Shown in pieces: positions 16,160-24,944 of a DNA stretch of 64,000 nt. A model generated the notes under the pieces. The model made no database searches. It was given only the letters and a program-made list of their open reading frames with translations, and was not told the DNA's origin. Source of the stretch: Marinospirillum sp035271045 (GTDB lineage Bacteria; Pseudomonadota; Gammaproteobacteria; Pseudomonadales; Halomonadaceae). Numbering within the stretch: position 1 is the stretch's first letter; each line of letters opens with the position of its first letter. The position numbers and the translations under genes were made by a program. The DNA lies in assembly GCF_035271045.1 (NCBI RefSeq), contig NZ_DATESC010000007.1, forward strand, positions 1 through 64,000. The letters run 5' to 3'.

Positions 16160-16336
16160 TTTAATTGATTTCTTAATTTTAATTAGTAATCTAACAAGTT
16201 ATTTTAATTTTAGCAATAGTGCTTTTTGTAAGTTTATTTGTTTGCCTTATAGGTGTTTTTTACAAAGATGTTTTTATAGTTATTTATTTTAAAAAAGTAG
16301 TGGATGATTAAAGAATCTTATCAAAATCGCGTAAGA

Positions 16337-16357
16337 CCTCGTACTTTGAGTGCGAGG
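16337..16357. repeat. Hairpin resembling an IS605-type right end
   Basis: CCTCGTAC-TTTGA-GTGCGAGG forms an 8-bp stem (one G-T pair) followed by GGATGGATAG. Stem length, small TTTGA loop and the trailing GGATG resemble the right-end hairpins at 6201-6220 and 16860-16879. It sits just before the point where TnpB homology begins in copy 2. Confidence 0.4.
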
Positions 16358-16872
16358 ATGGATAGCGAGGGTTGCGTAAGCAGTTTAAAAAAGCCCGCAA
16401 CCTTGAGGTAAAATTAGCCACAGCGCAACGGGCTAGAAACAAAACCCAAGTCAAAACCCTTCACGCAAAAATAGCCAACCGTAGAAAAGACGCACTGCAT
16501 CAATTTAGTCGCAAGCTGGTTAATCGCTGCGGTGAAATTTATGTGGGCAACGTCAGCAGCTTAAAACTCGTTAAAACCAGAATGGCTAAGTCAGTGCTGG
16601 ACGCTGGCTGGGGTCAATTAAAAACAATGTTGGACTATAAATGCGCTCACGTAGGCATTGTTTTTAAGGAAGTTAACGAGGCATACACCACTCAAACCTG
16701 TTCGAATTGTGGCAGCTTGCCCGAATCGAGGCCGAGAGGTATCGCAGGACTTGGAATAAGAGAATGGACGTGCAGTGGGTGCGGTGTCGCCCACGACCGC
16801 GATGTTAATGCGGCACAAAACATTCTTGCGGTCGGGCATGGCCGTCTAGCAGTAGGAATCCCCGTCCTTTAG
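16358..16872 (+). pseudogene. TnpB/OrfB (IS200/IS605) remnant, copy 2
   Basis: About 166 codons of the C-terminal part of TnpB remain, longer than copy 1. They cover the helical segment before RuvC-II (IANRRKDALHQFSRKLVNRC, then GEIYVGNVSSLK), the zinc finger CSNCGSLPES...CSGCG and the last RuvC motif HDRDVNAAQNIL. The N-terminal half is missing; a TAG precedes the frame and the first usable codon is a TTG. It is inactive. From about 16,575 to the right end it is nearly identical to copy 1, with scattered substitutions. Confidence 0.88.
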
Positions 16873-16889
16873 GTCGGGGAGGATGTCAA
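16855..16889 (+). mobile_element. IS200/IS605-type right end, copy 2
   Basis: CCCCGTCC-TTTA-GGTCGGGG (16860-16879, one T-T mismatch) is followed by GGATGTCAA at 16,889. Copy 1 has the same layout, including overlap with the tnpB stop codon. The flanks differ after the final CAA, which fixes the element edge. Confidence 0.75.
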
Positions 16890-16948
16890 TTCACAGAACA
16901 CTGAAAGGAATGTATTGCTTAATAGTGTTTTAATACCCTGAATATGCA

Positions 16949-17173
16949 CTAATAATGCGGCGGTCGTTCATTCGCTGCTGGTGTTTGCTCATCTTGCTGT
17001 TCACTGGCTTTTTGTAACGTTTTAAAGCGCTGTGCCATTAAATGCAGCTGCTCTTGTAGCAGAAGCAAGTCGCGTTGCTGTAATATCACCTGCTGGTTTA
17101 GCTGCTCAATTAAGTCATCTTGGAAGGTAAGTTGCGTCTCCATGCTTATGAGACGTTCTTCGTATTGCGTCAT
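16949..17173 (-). CDS. slyX: SlyX-like coiled-coil protein
   Basis: This 74-residue protein is almost wholly a coiled coil: YEERLISMETQLTFQDDLIE, then QLNQQVILQQRDLLLLQEQL. It ends with the Pro-rich PPHY tail found in SlyX. Function is unknown in all species. I chose the ATG at 17,173 because AGGGG lies 9 nt upstream; the open frame extends to 17,203. It is divergent from the cold-shock membrane protein gene. Confidence 0.88.
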   Translation of the reverse strand: MTQYEERLISMETQLTFQDDLIEQLNQQVILQQRDLLLLQEQLHLMAQRFKTLQKASEQQDEQTPAANERPPHY

Positions 17174-17290
17174 GTCACGTAACCCCTTACCTTGTATAAG
17201 CATTTGTCGTCAGACGTGGTTATAATGAGTGCCGGTTTATTAATACCGTTTGCTTTTTTTTCCCTAGCACTTTGGATTTAGAGAAACTCT

Positions 17291-17752
17291 ATGTTGAATA
17301 ATACACTGATAAGAAATGTACTGGTGAGCCTTCTAGTTGCTCTGCTTACCCCTGTCTTGCTACCCATACTACTTGCTTCATCTGGTTTTACCTTCGATGC
17401 TTCTGCTGCCATTAAAGCCTATTTAATGGTGTTTGTGCTTATTTTCTTAGCGCTTTCAATTAATGCACTTTTTCAAACAAAAGCCAATAAAATCAACTAT
17501 GATGCAGCCTACGCTGATAATGAAGAACAAGACAACGACGAAAATCGTGAAGAAGGCGTTGTTAAATGGTTTAACATTAACAAAGGTTATGGTTTTATCA
17601 TTCGTGACTCGGGTGGTGAAGTTTTTGTACATTTTCGTTCGATTCGTGGCTCAGGTCATCGTACCTTGCGTGAAGGACAAAGAGTCAAATTTGCCTCTGT
17701 TGATGGTGAAAAAGGTTTGCAGGCTGAAGATGTTTCTATTTTAACGCAATAG
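17291..17752 (+). CDS. Membrane-anchored cold-shock-domain protein
   Basis: The 153-residue protein has two transmembrane helices (about 9-30 and 41-62), an acidic linker (70-87) and a C-terminal cold-shock domain (87-151). The RNA-binding motifs are NKGYGFI (RNP1) and VFVHF (RNP2), preceded by GVVKWFN. Cold-shock domains bind single-stranded RNA/DNA. The anchor places the domain at the cytoplasmic face of the inner membrane. Similar DUF1294-like fusions exist in proteobacteria, but their role is not defined. It precedes a periplasmic protein gene by 55 nt on the same strand. Confidence 0.88.
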   Translation: MLNNTLIRNVLVSLLVALLTPVLLPILLASSGFTFDASAAIKAYLMVFVLIFLALSINALFQTKANKINYDAAYADNEEQDNDENREEGVVKWFNINKGYGFIIRDSGGEVFVHFRSIRGSGHRTLREGQRVKFASVDGEKGLQAEDVSILTQ

Positions 17753-17807
17753 ATTTTAAGTGGGTCAACTTTAAGCGACTAAGCTTGTTGTTATTTTGGA
17801 GGTAGCA

Positions 17808-18419
17808 GTGCGTCTTGTTGTTTTTTTAAGTATATTCTTGATGGCTGCTACTAGCGCTTTAGCTGAAACAACCATGCTTAGTCGTTTTGGTGTCACCCTT
17901 TATTTGCCAGATAATTGGCGCTTATTAACTTCTTCTGAGCTTAATGCAGTCGATGATATCGACGCTGTTGCTGAACAAAATATTGCATCAGAAGTAGGTC
18001 GATCTGAACTTTTAAAAAAAATACGTGGTGGTGGTTTAGAGCTGATTTTTAATACCCAAAAAATAAAAAACTCTGGTGGTTTTTACGACAACATCACTTT
18101 ATTAGAAACGAATGACCAAGTACCAGAAGCGGCGACACAAATAAAATCGACCTGTGCTGCATTGCCAAGTTTACTGAGTCGTACATTGGGGCGTAATGTA
18201 CAGCTAGAAAACTGTGAAGGAAAAATCATTCAAAGTTACCCAGCCTTTGTACTTTCTTACGCGGGTGATGTGCCTAATACTCGTATTGTGCAATATATGC
18301 TGCAGTTAGAACAAAATCGTAGTCTAGTATTAACCTTGACTTATCATATGCAAACGCCACAAGTGATTGCTGATTTTGAATCGGCAATAGAGCGCTTAGA
18401 GTTTAATGAGTTATTTTAA
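17808..18419 (+). CDS. Periplasmic protein of unknown function
   Basis: The protein has about 203 residues with a cleavable signal peptide (LVVFLSIFLMAATSALA). It contains a C-terminal half rich in alternating hydrophobics and two cysteines (STCAALP and ENCEGK) that could form a disulfide. I do not recognise the family; it is loosely like small exported lipid- or stress-related proteins. The start is a GTG at 17,808 with GGAGG 5 nt upstream, preferred over the TTG at 17,796. It is probably co-transcribed with the membrane cold-shock gene. Confidence 0.75.
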   Translation: MRLVVFLSIFLMAATSALAETTMLSRFGVTLYLPDNWRLLTSSELNAVDDIDAVAEQNIASEVGRSELLKKIRGGGLELIFNTQKIKNSGGFYDNITLLETNDQVPEAATQIKSTCAALPSLLSRTLGRNVQLENCEGKIIQSYPAFVLSYAGDVPNTRIVQYMLQLEQNRSLVLTLTYHMQTPQVIADFESAIERLEFNELF

Positions 18420-18961
18420 AAAGCTGTTGCCTTAAAATAAATACCCTGTGGATCTTGCAGGGTTAATTGTTTTTCAGCTAAGCGATTATTAAGATTATTG
18501 AAGAAAGGCAATAAGAAATCATCCAGTATTGTATTAAGGTTTAAATCAAAATAACTTAATTCTTCTTCTATTTTATTAAGGTTGCGTTGCGATAAGTTAT
18601 CACGCAACAGCTGTTCAGCAGGTTTTCCTTTAACTAAGTACATTAGGCAGGTTAAAACCATTAATGGTGCATCACCAATCAGCAATTGCCTGTCTCTAGT
18701 ACCTAATAGCATGAGGCTTTCAAGTAGGCTACAATAAAAGCTTTGAGCAACCTCTAAAGTATTTAATGACCTTGTTTTAATGCTTGCTAATGCCTCATTT
18801 TTGAAATCTTTCCCTTTTAAATCCGTGTTGTCTATTAAATTAATGAGTGCTTTATCTATCTTGTTTAATAGCTGTAACCCTTCATGTAAATTAAATTGTA
18901 ATGCCAGCGTCTCATCTTGCAGCACTAATTTTTTTTCATTGACTTGTAGGGTAAGGCTCAT
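18416..18961 (-). CDS. Hypothetical protein, partner of the FliG-like gene
   Basis: This 181-residue protein is not recognised. It looks helical, with a predicted beta-rich first 25 residues, and has no signal peptide or membrane helix. Its start codon overlaps the stop of the upstream gene (TAATG, one base shared), so the two are translated together and probably work together. Its stop overlaps by a few bases the end of the convergent periplasmic protein gene. Confidence 0.7.
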   Translation of the reverse strand: MSLTLQVNEKKLVLQDETLALQFNLHEGLQLLNKIDKALINLIDNTDLKGKDFKNEALASIKTRSLNTLEVAQSFYCSLLESLMLLGTRDRQLLIGDAPLMVLTCLMYLVKGKPAEQLLRDNLSQRNLNKIEEELSYFDLNLNTILDDFLLPFFNNLNNRLAEKQLTLQDPQGIYFKATAF

Positions 18962-19791
18962 TATTTACTCCTGTTATTTAATAGTTCTTTCAGGTTTTTT
19001 AATTCGCTGTTTAGCTTAGTTAGCAGGCTACGCACTTGATGCTCTTCAACTTTTGCTGGGCAATTATTTTCAAACTGTTGGAAAAGCTTTTCTGGAAATA
19101 TGATTTTTAGTTGGTTAAATAGCTTCATTGCTTTAAGCATTTTGCACGTAGAAAATAGCAAAGCTAACTCTTCACGACTAATTTGTTTTAAAATAATTTT
19201 TAGGTTAGAAGCAGGTAAGCCACCTAAATAATCAAGAAAACTAAATGCTTTGTCATTTATCGCTGGTTGAATTTTGGTGTGGATTGTTTTTTGTTGAGTT
19301 AAAAGGTTGGTGATTTCAGGACTATAATCACTTAATGCTTCTTGTATTTTAGTTAGGGTTGTAATGACATCAGTAATGGAAATAGCAGGTTCAAGGTGTA
19401 GTTGATCCATGAACGCTTCTGGGTTTGCGAAAAATAAGTAATTTTTTTTATGGCTTCTATTTTCAATGATGCTTTGTAAGCTGTTAGCAAGTTTAGGCAA
19501 GGTTAAACGTGTAAAAGCTAGCAATGGAACCCATTCACACCAAACATTACCAATAACAATGTTTTCTAGTGATTTTTCATCAAGTTCAGCCAAAGCAAAA
19601 GCAATGTATTTTAATTCATCTAATTGGGTTTGTTGTTCTTCCCAAAAGCCAGCAGTTTTTTTTAAAGGTTTTAACAATTCTTTTGACAAATTTTCGCGTA
19701 GCAAGAGCATTTCAGAAGCATTTAATTTGGCCTTACAAGCATCAAGACTTAATTCAAAATTATTATTAGTAAATCTAACACTGATATCCAT
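18961..19791 (-). CDS. Hypothetical protein with a FliG C-terminal-like segment
   Basis: The 276-residue protein has no signal peptide or membrane helix and looks mostly helical. Residues about 184-262 follow the FliG C-terminal pattern: FSFLDYLGGLPASNLKIILK, then QISREELALLF, LFNQLKIIFPEKLF and EEHQVRSLLTKL. In FliG this domain couples torque from the stator. The N-terminal 180 residues do not match anything I know. No flagellar gene is in the window, so the match may be structural coincidence or a reused fold. It starts a two-gene operon. Assignment of the fold is inference from reading the alignment by eye. Confidence 0.6.
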   Translation of the reverse strand: MDISVRFTNNNFELSLDACKAKLNASEMLLLRENLSKELLKPLKKTAGFWEEQQTQLDELKYIAFALAELDEKSLENIVIGNVWCEWVPLLAFTRLTLPKLANSLQSIIENRSHKKNYLFFANPEAFMDQLHLEPAISITDVITTLTKIQEALSDYSPEITNLLTQQKTIHTKIQPAINDKAFSFLDYLGGLPASNLKIILKQISREELALLFSTCKMLKAMKLFNQLKIIFPEKLFQQFENNCPAKVEEHQVRSLLTKLNSELKNLKELLNNRSK

Positions 19792-19947
19792 ACCTAAACT
19801 CTTTATTAGCGCACATTGAAGTTCTAGTGTAACGACTTAGTCATAGGATGCTAGCCGCTAGCAGGGGTTTTGGGTAAAATACTTTCTTTGTTTAAAAAAA
19901 TCTTTGTTTAGAAAATTTATCTTACCACGCTGGAGCAAGCCTTCCCC

Positions 19948-21046
19948 ATGTTGGAAATTAATCCGCTAGTCTCCCTAATCAAAAACCTGCAAGAGCGCAC
20001 TCACGTTCTTAGGGGGTATCTTTGACTATGATGAGAAAAAAGAACGTCTTGAAGAAGTAACGCGTGAACTAGAGCAGCCAGATATTTGGAATGAGCCAGA
20101 ACGCGCTCAAGCTTTGGGTAAAGAACGTTCAAGCTTAGAAGTCATTGTTACGACGCTAGACACATTAGATGCTGGATTGGTTGATGCTAAAGATTTATTA
20201 GAGTTAGCCGGTGTAGAAAATGATGAAGAAACCTATCAAGCAGTTGATGCCGATTTAAGTCATCTACAAAAACAACTTGAAGGGTTAGAGTTCCGCCGTA
20301 TGTTTTCGGGTGATATGGACCCTAACGCTGCCTTTTTAGAGATTCAAGCGGGTTCAGGTGGTACAGAAGCACAAGACTGGGCCAATATGATGTTGCGTAT
20401 GTACCTACGCTGGGCTGATGACCATGAATTTAAAGTCGAAATTGTAGAGCTTTCTGATGGTGATGTTGCGGGTATTAAATCGGCAACGCTTAGCGTGCAA
20501 GGTGATTATGCTTATGGTTGGTTAAGAACTGAAACCGGTGTGCATCGCCTTGTAAGAAAAAGCCCTTTTGATTCAGGTGGTCGTCGCCATACTTCATTTG
20601 CTTCCGTGTTTGTATCGCCTGAAGTGGATGATAGTTTTGAAGTTGACATTAATCCTGCTGATTTACGCATTGATGTTTATCGTGCTTCCGGTGCAGGTGG
20701 TCAGCACGTTAACAGAACCGAATCAGCCGTGCGTATTACCCACTTACCAACCAATACCGTGGTCGCGTGTCAGGCAGGGCGTTCGCAGCATCAGAATAAA
20801 GATTTTGCAATGAAGCAGCTAAAATCACGTTTATTTGAACTTGAAATGCAAAAGCGTAATGTTGAAAAGCAAAAGCTGGAAGACTCAAAATCAGACATAG
20901 GTTGGGGCAGCCAAATTCGCTCTTATGTGCTTGATGATTCACGCATTAAAGATTTACGTACCAATATAGAAACACGCAATACCCAGGCCGTGTTAGATGG
21001 TGACCTGGATAAATTCATTGAAGCCAGTTTAAAGCAAGGTCTATAA
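19948..21046 (+). CDS. prfB: Peptide chain release factor 2, programmed +1 frameshift
   Basis: RF2 recognises UAA and UGA and releases the finished protein. Translation starts at ATG 19,948 and runs 25 codons to CTT (20020-20022), where TGA (20023-20025) lies in frame. The classic shift site is complete: AGGGGGTAT-CTT-TGAC, with the internal Shine-Dalgarno AGGGGG three bases before CTT. Shifting +1 continues as GAC (20024) to the stop at 21,046 for a 365-residue product. The codon-recognition tripeptide SPF (KSPFDSGG) and the catalytic GGQ (SGAGGQHVNR) are present. lysS follows after 4 nt, the usual gammaproteobacterial operon. The shift makes production depend on RF2 level itself. Confidence 0.97.
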
Positions 21047-21050
21047 AATT

Positions 21051-22556
21051 ATGACAACGTCTGATACCACTTCTTTACCTGACATTGAAAACGAAAATAA
21101 GCTTATTGTTGAGCGTCGCGCTAAACTTGCTGCTTACCGTGAACAAGGTAATGCCTTCCCGAATACGTTTCGCCGTGATGCTTATGCAGGTGATTTGCAA
21201 CGTGAATTTGGTGAAAACACTAAAGAAGAATTAGCCGAACTAGGTAAAAAGGCTAAAGTTGCGGGTCGAATTATGCGGATGCGTGGCCCGTTTATTGTTA
21301 TTCAAGATGTTAGCGGTCAAGTTCAGTTATATGTCGACAAAAAAGGCCTAGAAGAAGTACAGCAAAAAGCCATTAAAACTTGGGATATTGGTGATTTAGT
21401 TTGTGCCGAAGGTATTTTACATTTGTCGGGTAAAGGTGATTTGTATGTATCCATCGAGCAAAGCCAGCTATTAACTAAAAGTTTACGTCCTTTGCCTGAT
21501 AAATTTCATGGTTTGTCTGATATGGAAACCCGCTACCGTCAGCGTTATGTTGATTTAATTGTAAACGCTGAATCGCGTGAAACATTCAAAGCGCGTTCTA
21601 AAATCATTAGCGGCATTCGTCGTTTTATGGAAGACAAGGCGTTTATGGAAGTAGAAACACCCATGCTGCAAGCCATTCCTGGCGGTGCAACGGCGCGTCC
21701 TTTTGTGACGCATCACAATGCGCTAGATCAGGATATGTATCTGCGTATTGCTCCTGAGCTGTATTTAAAGCGCTTGGTGGTGGGTGGTTTTGAAAAAGTT
21801 TATGAGATTAACCGCAATTTCCGTAATGAAGGGCTTTCTACGCGCCATAACCCAGAATTCACCATGATCGAATTCTACTGGGCTTATGCCGATTATCAAG
21901 ACCTCATGACTTTTACTGAGCAATTACTTAAAAGCCTCGCTGAACAAGTATTGGGTACAACGCAAGTGCCTTATCAGGGTGAAGTGTATGATTTTGGTAA
22001 GCCATTCGAACGCTTAACCATGAAAGAAGCTGTGATTAAGCACGGTACGGGGATTACTGAAGCTGATTTGGCAACGCGTGAAGCGGCTGCTGCTGTTGCT
22101 AAAAGCTTAAAAATTGAAGTGAAAGCAATTTGGGGCTTAGGTCGCATTATTACTGAGATTTTTGAAGAGGTTGCAGAAACACAATTGCGTCAGCCTACTT
22201 TTATTACTGCTTACCCAGCTGAAGTTTCACCTTTGGCACGCCGTAATGATAAAGACCCTGAAGTAACGGATCGCTTTGAGTTCTTTATTGGTGGTCGTGA
22301 AATTGCTAATGGTTTCTCGGAATTAAACGATGCTGAAGACCAGCGTGATCGTTTCTTGGAGCAGGTAGCAGAAAAAGAAGCCGGTGATGACGAAGCTATG
22401 TTCTATGATGCCGATTATATACGCGCCCTAGAATACGGTATGCCACCAACAGCCGGTGAAGGCATTGGTATCGACAGACTAGTGATGATTTTCACTGATA
22501 GTCCATCGATTCGTGATGTATTACTTTTCCCTGCAATGCGCCCTGAAGTTGATTAA
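21051..22556 (+). CDS. lysS: Lysyl-tRNA synthetase, class II
   Basis: The 501-residue enzyme charges tRNA-Lys. It has the N-terminal OB anticodon-binding domain (about 60-160, KVAGRIMRMRGPFIVIQD). The class II motifs follow: motif 2 FRNEGLSTRHNPEFTMIEFY and motif 3 GIGIDRLVM near the C-terminus. Length equals E. coli LysS (505). It is co-transcribed with prfB. Confidence 0.97.
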   Translation: MTTSDTTSLPDIENENKLIVERRAKLAAYREQGNAFPNTFRRDAYAGDLQREFGENTKEELAELGKKAKVAGRIMRMRGPFIVIQDVSGQVQLYVDKKGLEEVQQKAIKTWDIGDLVCAEGILHLSGKGDLYVSIEQSQLLTKSLRPLPDKFHGLSDMETRYRQRYVDLIVNAESRETFKARSKIISGIRRFMEDKAFMEVETPMLQAIPGGATARPFVTHHNALDQDMYLRIAPELYLKRLVVGGFEKVYEINRNFRNEGLSTRHNPEFTMIEFYWAYADYQDLMTFTEQLLKSLAEQVLGTTQVPYQGEVYDFGKPFERLTMKEAVIKHGTGITEADLATREAAAAVAKSLKIEVKAIWGLGRIITEIFEEVAETQLRQPTFITAYPAEVSPLARRNDKDPEVTDRFEFFIGGREIANGFSELNDAEDQRDRFLEQVAEKEAGDDEAMFYDADYIRALEYGMPPTAGEGIGIDRLVMIFTDSPSIRDVLLFPAMRPEVD

Positions 22557-22599
22557 GCGTTACTTTATAGTCAAAAATTAGGTAGCAAACAGCTGCAGG

Positions 22600-24147
22600 C
22601 TAACTGAAATTAAGTTCAAAGCCTGCATCTGCCAGCCAAGCTGCTTCTTGTTCTAAATCATTTTTTAACAGTGGTTGTTCTTCTAGCCAGCCTTCAGCAA
22701 ACACAATTTGCATGGCTTCTTTAGCGTGGCTGTTATCTATCGTAATACGAAAATCTAAAAAAGGTGTTTCAGGACGGCTAGGATGCAAAATAACGGCTAA
22801 GCGTAGTAAACGGGCTAGGCGTTTGAGTTTTAATTGGTATTCGGGTGTAAAAGCGTCAAATTCGGCTAGCGGAAATTTACGACGATGCGCACGAATTAAG
22901 GTTGATAACATCTGTTGTTGTGGGCGAGTAAAACCTGCTAAATCGGCATAACGCATTAAATAAGCGCCATGCTTGTGGTATTGGGTATGTGCTACGCTTA
23001 AACCAATTTCGTGCAACATGGCTGCCCATTCTAGCTTGTTACGCCATTTAGGTGCGTTGGCTAATCCCCAAGTGCTGGCAATTTGGTCGAATGCATGCAA
23101 CGCTGCGTTAGTAACCGAATGACTTTGTGACGGATCAATTTGAAAGCGTTCTGTAACGGCTCGAACGGTTCTCACTCGGATGTCTTCGTCAGTGCCACTG
23201 CCTAATAGCTCATAAAGTACGCCTTCACGCAGCGCACCCTCTGAGTATTCAAGGCTTTCAATACCTAAAGCTTCAAAGATTGCCAAGCTAATGGCTAAAC
23301 CCGCGGGTACAATGTTGACTCTTTCTGGACGAACGCCATACGTTAGCCATTGCTCAGGACTGCCGGTTGCCATTAATTCTTCGTACATCTGTTTTAAGCC
23401 AACTAAAGTAATGTTAGTAAATTGACCTTTACCAATAATTAACGATAGCGTTTTCATTGTGCCAGAGCTGCCGTGAGCAAGCTGCCAGCCTTCCTTACGA
23501 AAACATTTTTGAATGTGTAATAATTCACCATAAGCTGCTAAATAGGCTTTTTTGAAGTCTGCAGCAGTAATAGTTTTGTTAATAAAGTAACGCGAATTAA
23601 AGCTCACACAACCCATGTGCAAGCTTTCTAATAATTTAGGTTCATTACCTTCACCAATAATGAACTCTGTACTACCGCCACCGATATCAACCACTAAACG
23701 TTGTTCAATTATTTTAGGATTAGAGTTCACTACGCCGACATAAATTAAACGTGCCTCTTCTCGTCCAGCAATAATTTCAATAGGAAATCCTAAGATAGCT
23801 TCAGCACGATCAATAAACTCTTTGGCATTGTGCGCTGCTCTAAGGGTGTTGGTGGCAACTAACGTAACTTGGTTTTCATTTAAACCTTGTAAAAAAGGTG
23901 CCATTAACTTCAAGCATTCTAGTCCGCGCTGCTGTGCTTCTTCACTTAAACGGTTATTGGCATTTAAGCCAGCGGCAAGCTGCACTTTTTCACCCATGCG
24001 CTTAATAATGCTTAACTCACCTTTTATTTTACGTGCTAATAATAAATGAAAACTGTTTGATCCTAAATCTAAAGAAGCGACGAGATCACCTTCAGAAAGG
24101 CGTTCAAGGTTGTTTACTGGCTCATTATTCATAAAAAGATTATCCAT
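22600..24147 (-). CDS. ppx: Exopolyphosphatase
   Basis: This 515-residue Ppx/GppA enzyme removes terminal phosphates from polyphosphate. It has the ASKHA ATPase-like phosphate loop SLDLGSNSFHLL, the second loop VDIGGGSTEFI and the catalytic Glu region in AGREEARLIY. A C-terminal HD-like helical domain (AAMLHEIGLSVAHTQYHKHG) is the Ppx extension. E. coli Ppx has 513 residues. It is monocistronic here and separated from ppk2, so production and breakdown of polyphosphate are both encoded in the window but not in one operon. The start could also be the ATG at residue 6. Confidence 0.93.
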   Translation of the reverse strand: MDNLFMNNEPVNNLERLSEGDLVASLDLGSNSFHLLLARKIKGELSIIKRMGEKVQLAAGLNANNRLSEEAQQRGLECLKLMAPFLQGLNENQVTLVATNTLRAAHNAKEFIDRAEAILGFPIEIIAGREEARLIYVGVVNSNPKIIEQRLVVDIGGGSTEFIIGEGNEPKLLESLHMGCVSFNSRYFINKTITAADFKKAYLAAYGELLHIQKCFRKEGWQLAHGSSGTMKTLSLIIGKGQFTNITLVGLKQMYEELMATGSPEQWLTYGVRPERVNIVPAGLAISLAIFEALGIESLEYSEGALREGVLYELLGSGTDEDIRVRTVRAVTERFQIDPSQSHSVTNAALHAFDQIASTWGLANAPKWRNKLEWAAMLHEIGLSVAHTQYHKHGAYLMRYADLAGFTRPQQQMLSTLIRAHRRKFPLAEFDAFTPEYQLKLKRLARLLRLAVILHPSRPETPFLDFRITIDNSHAKEAMQIVFAEGWLEEQPLLKNDLEQEAAWLADAGFELNFS

Positions 24148-24302
24148 AAAACTATCTGTAAAACAAGAGTTAACCTAGGCTTTTATAGCAAAGATAACAC
24201 CAAAAAGTCGAAGATTATATTCTTACATCTTTAGGTGTGCCAAAGAGGGTGATATGATGCATCACATTACTTGATGATTAAGTTCCCAATGGAGAACAGA
24301 CT

Positions 24303-24629
24303 ATGAGTGCTAATATTCTTAATACCAGTGATGCCAACTTTGAAGAGGATGTATTAAAAGCTGAGCTTCCTGTTTTAGTTGACTACTGGGCAGAATGGTG
24401 TGGTCCTTGCAAAATGATTGCTCCAATTTTAGATGAAATTGCTAGTGAATACGAAGGTCGTTTATTGGTTTGCAAGCTGAATATTGATGAAAATACCGAT
24501 ACACCAGCGCGTTTTGGTATTCGTGGTATACCTACTTTAATGTTGTTTAAAGGTGGTGAATCAGTCATTAGTAAGGTTGGCGCTCTGTCTAAGTCACAGT
24601 TATCAGCATTTATAGACGCTAATTTATAA
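24303..24629 (+). CDS. trxA: Thioredoxin 1
   Basis: This 108-residue disulfide reductant has the active site WAEWCGPCKMIAP and the cis-Pro loop GIRGIPTLMLFKGG. Length and order match E. coli TrxA. GGAGA lies 7 nt before the ATG. It is followed 315 nt later by rho, the usual trxA-rho linkage of gammaproteobacteria. Confidence 0.97.
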   Translation: MSANILNTSDANFEEDVLKAELPVLVDYWAEWCGPCKMIAPILDEIASEYEGRLLVCKLNIDENTDTPARFGIRGIPTLMLFKGGESVISKVGALSKSQLSAFIDANL

Positions 24630-24944
24630 TTGCTATAAATGGCTTCTGCACGCAAAAATTGTAATTAAAGTGTTGCGTGCAGAATCAGCTTAAGGCAAGA
24701 TAGATTGCGTTTGGTGCAGCACAGTTGTATTCAGCACCGTTTTAGTTTTATTCCAGTAACATCCTAAATCAAGTGAGTGTTGCAGGAAATCGACCTGCCC
24801 TTAATGCTCTAATAGCAATCAATCAGAATGAGCTATTTTTTATTTAGTTCAATCTATTAATCTTGTGTGCAAGCTCGGTAAATTACTTATTATACCGCTT
24901 TACACGGACATTACCTTCTAAGCAAGATCACCTATAAAAAACCC
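24630..24944 (+). promoter_or_regulatory. rho leader with inverted repeat
   Basis: TTCTGCACGCAA (24644-24655) and TTGCGTGCAGAA (24673-24684) are a perfect 12-bp inverted repeat, but no T-run follows. It could end trxA transcription or act in the leader. The remaining ~260 bp before rho hold no gene. Rho leaders are often long because Rho represses its own transcription by early termination. Confidence 0.5.
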
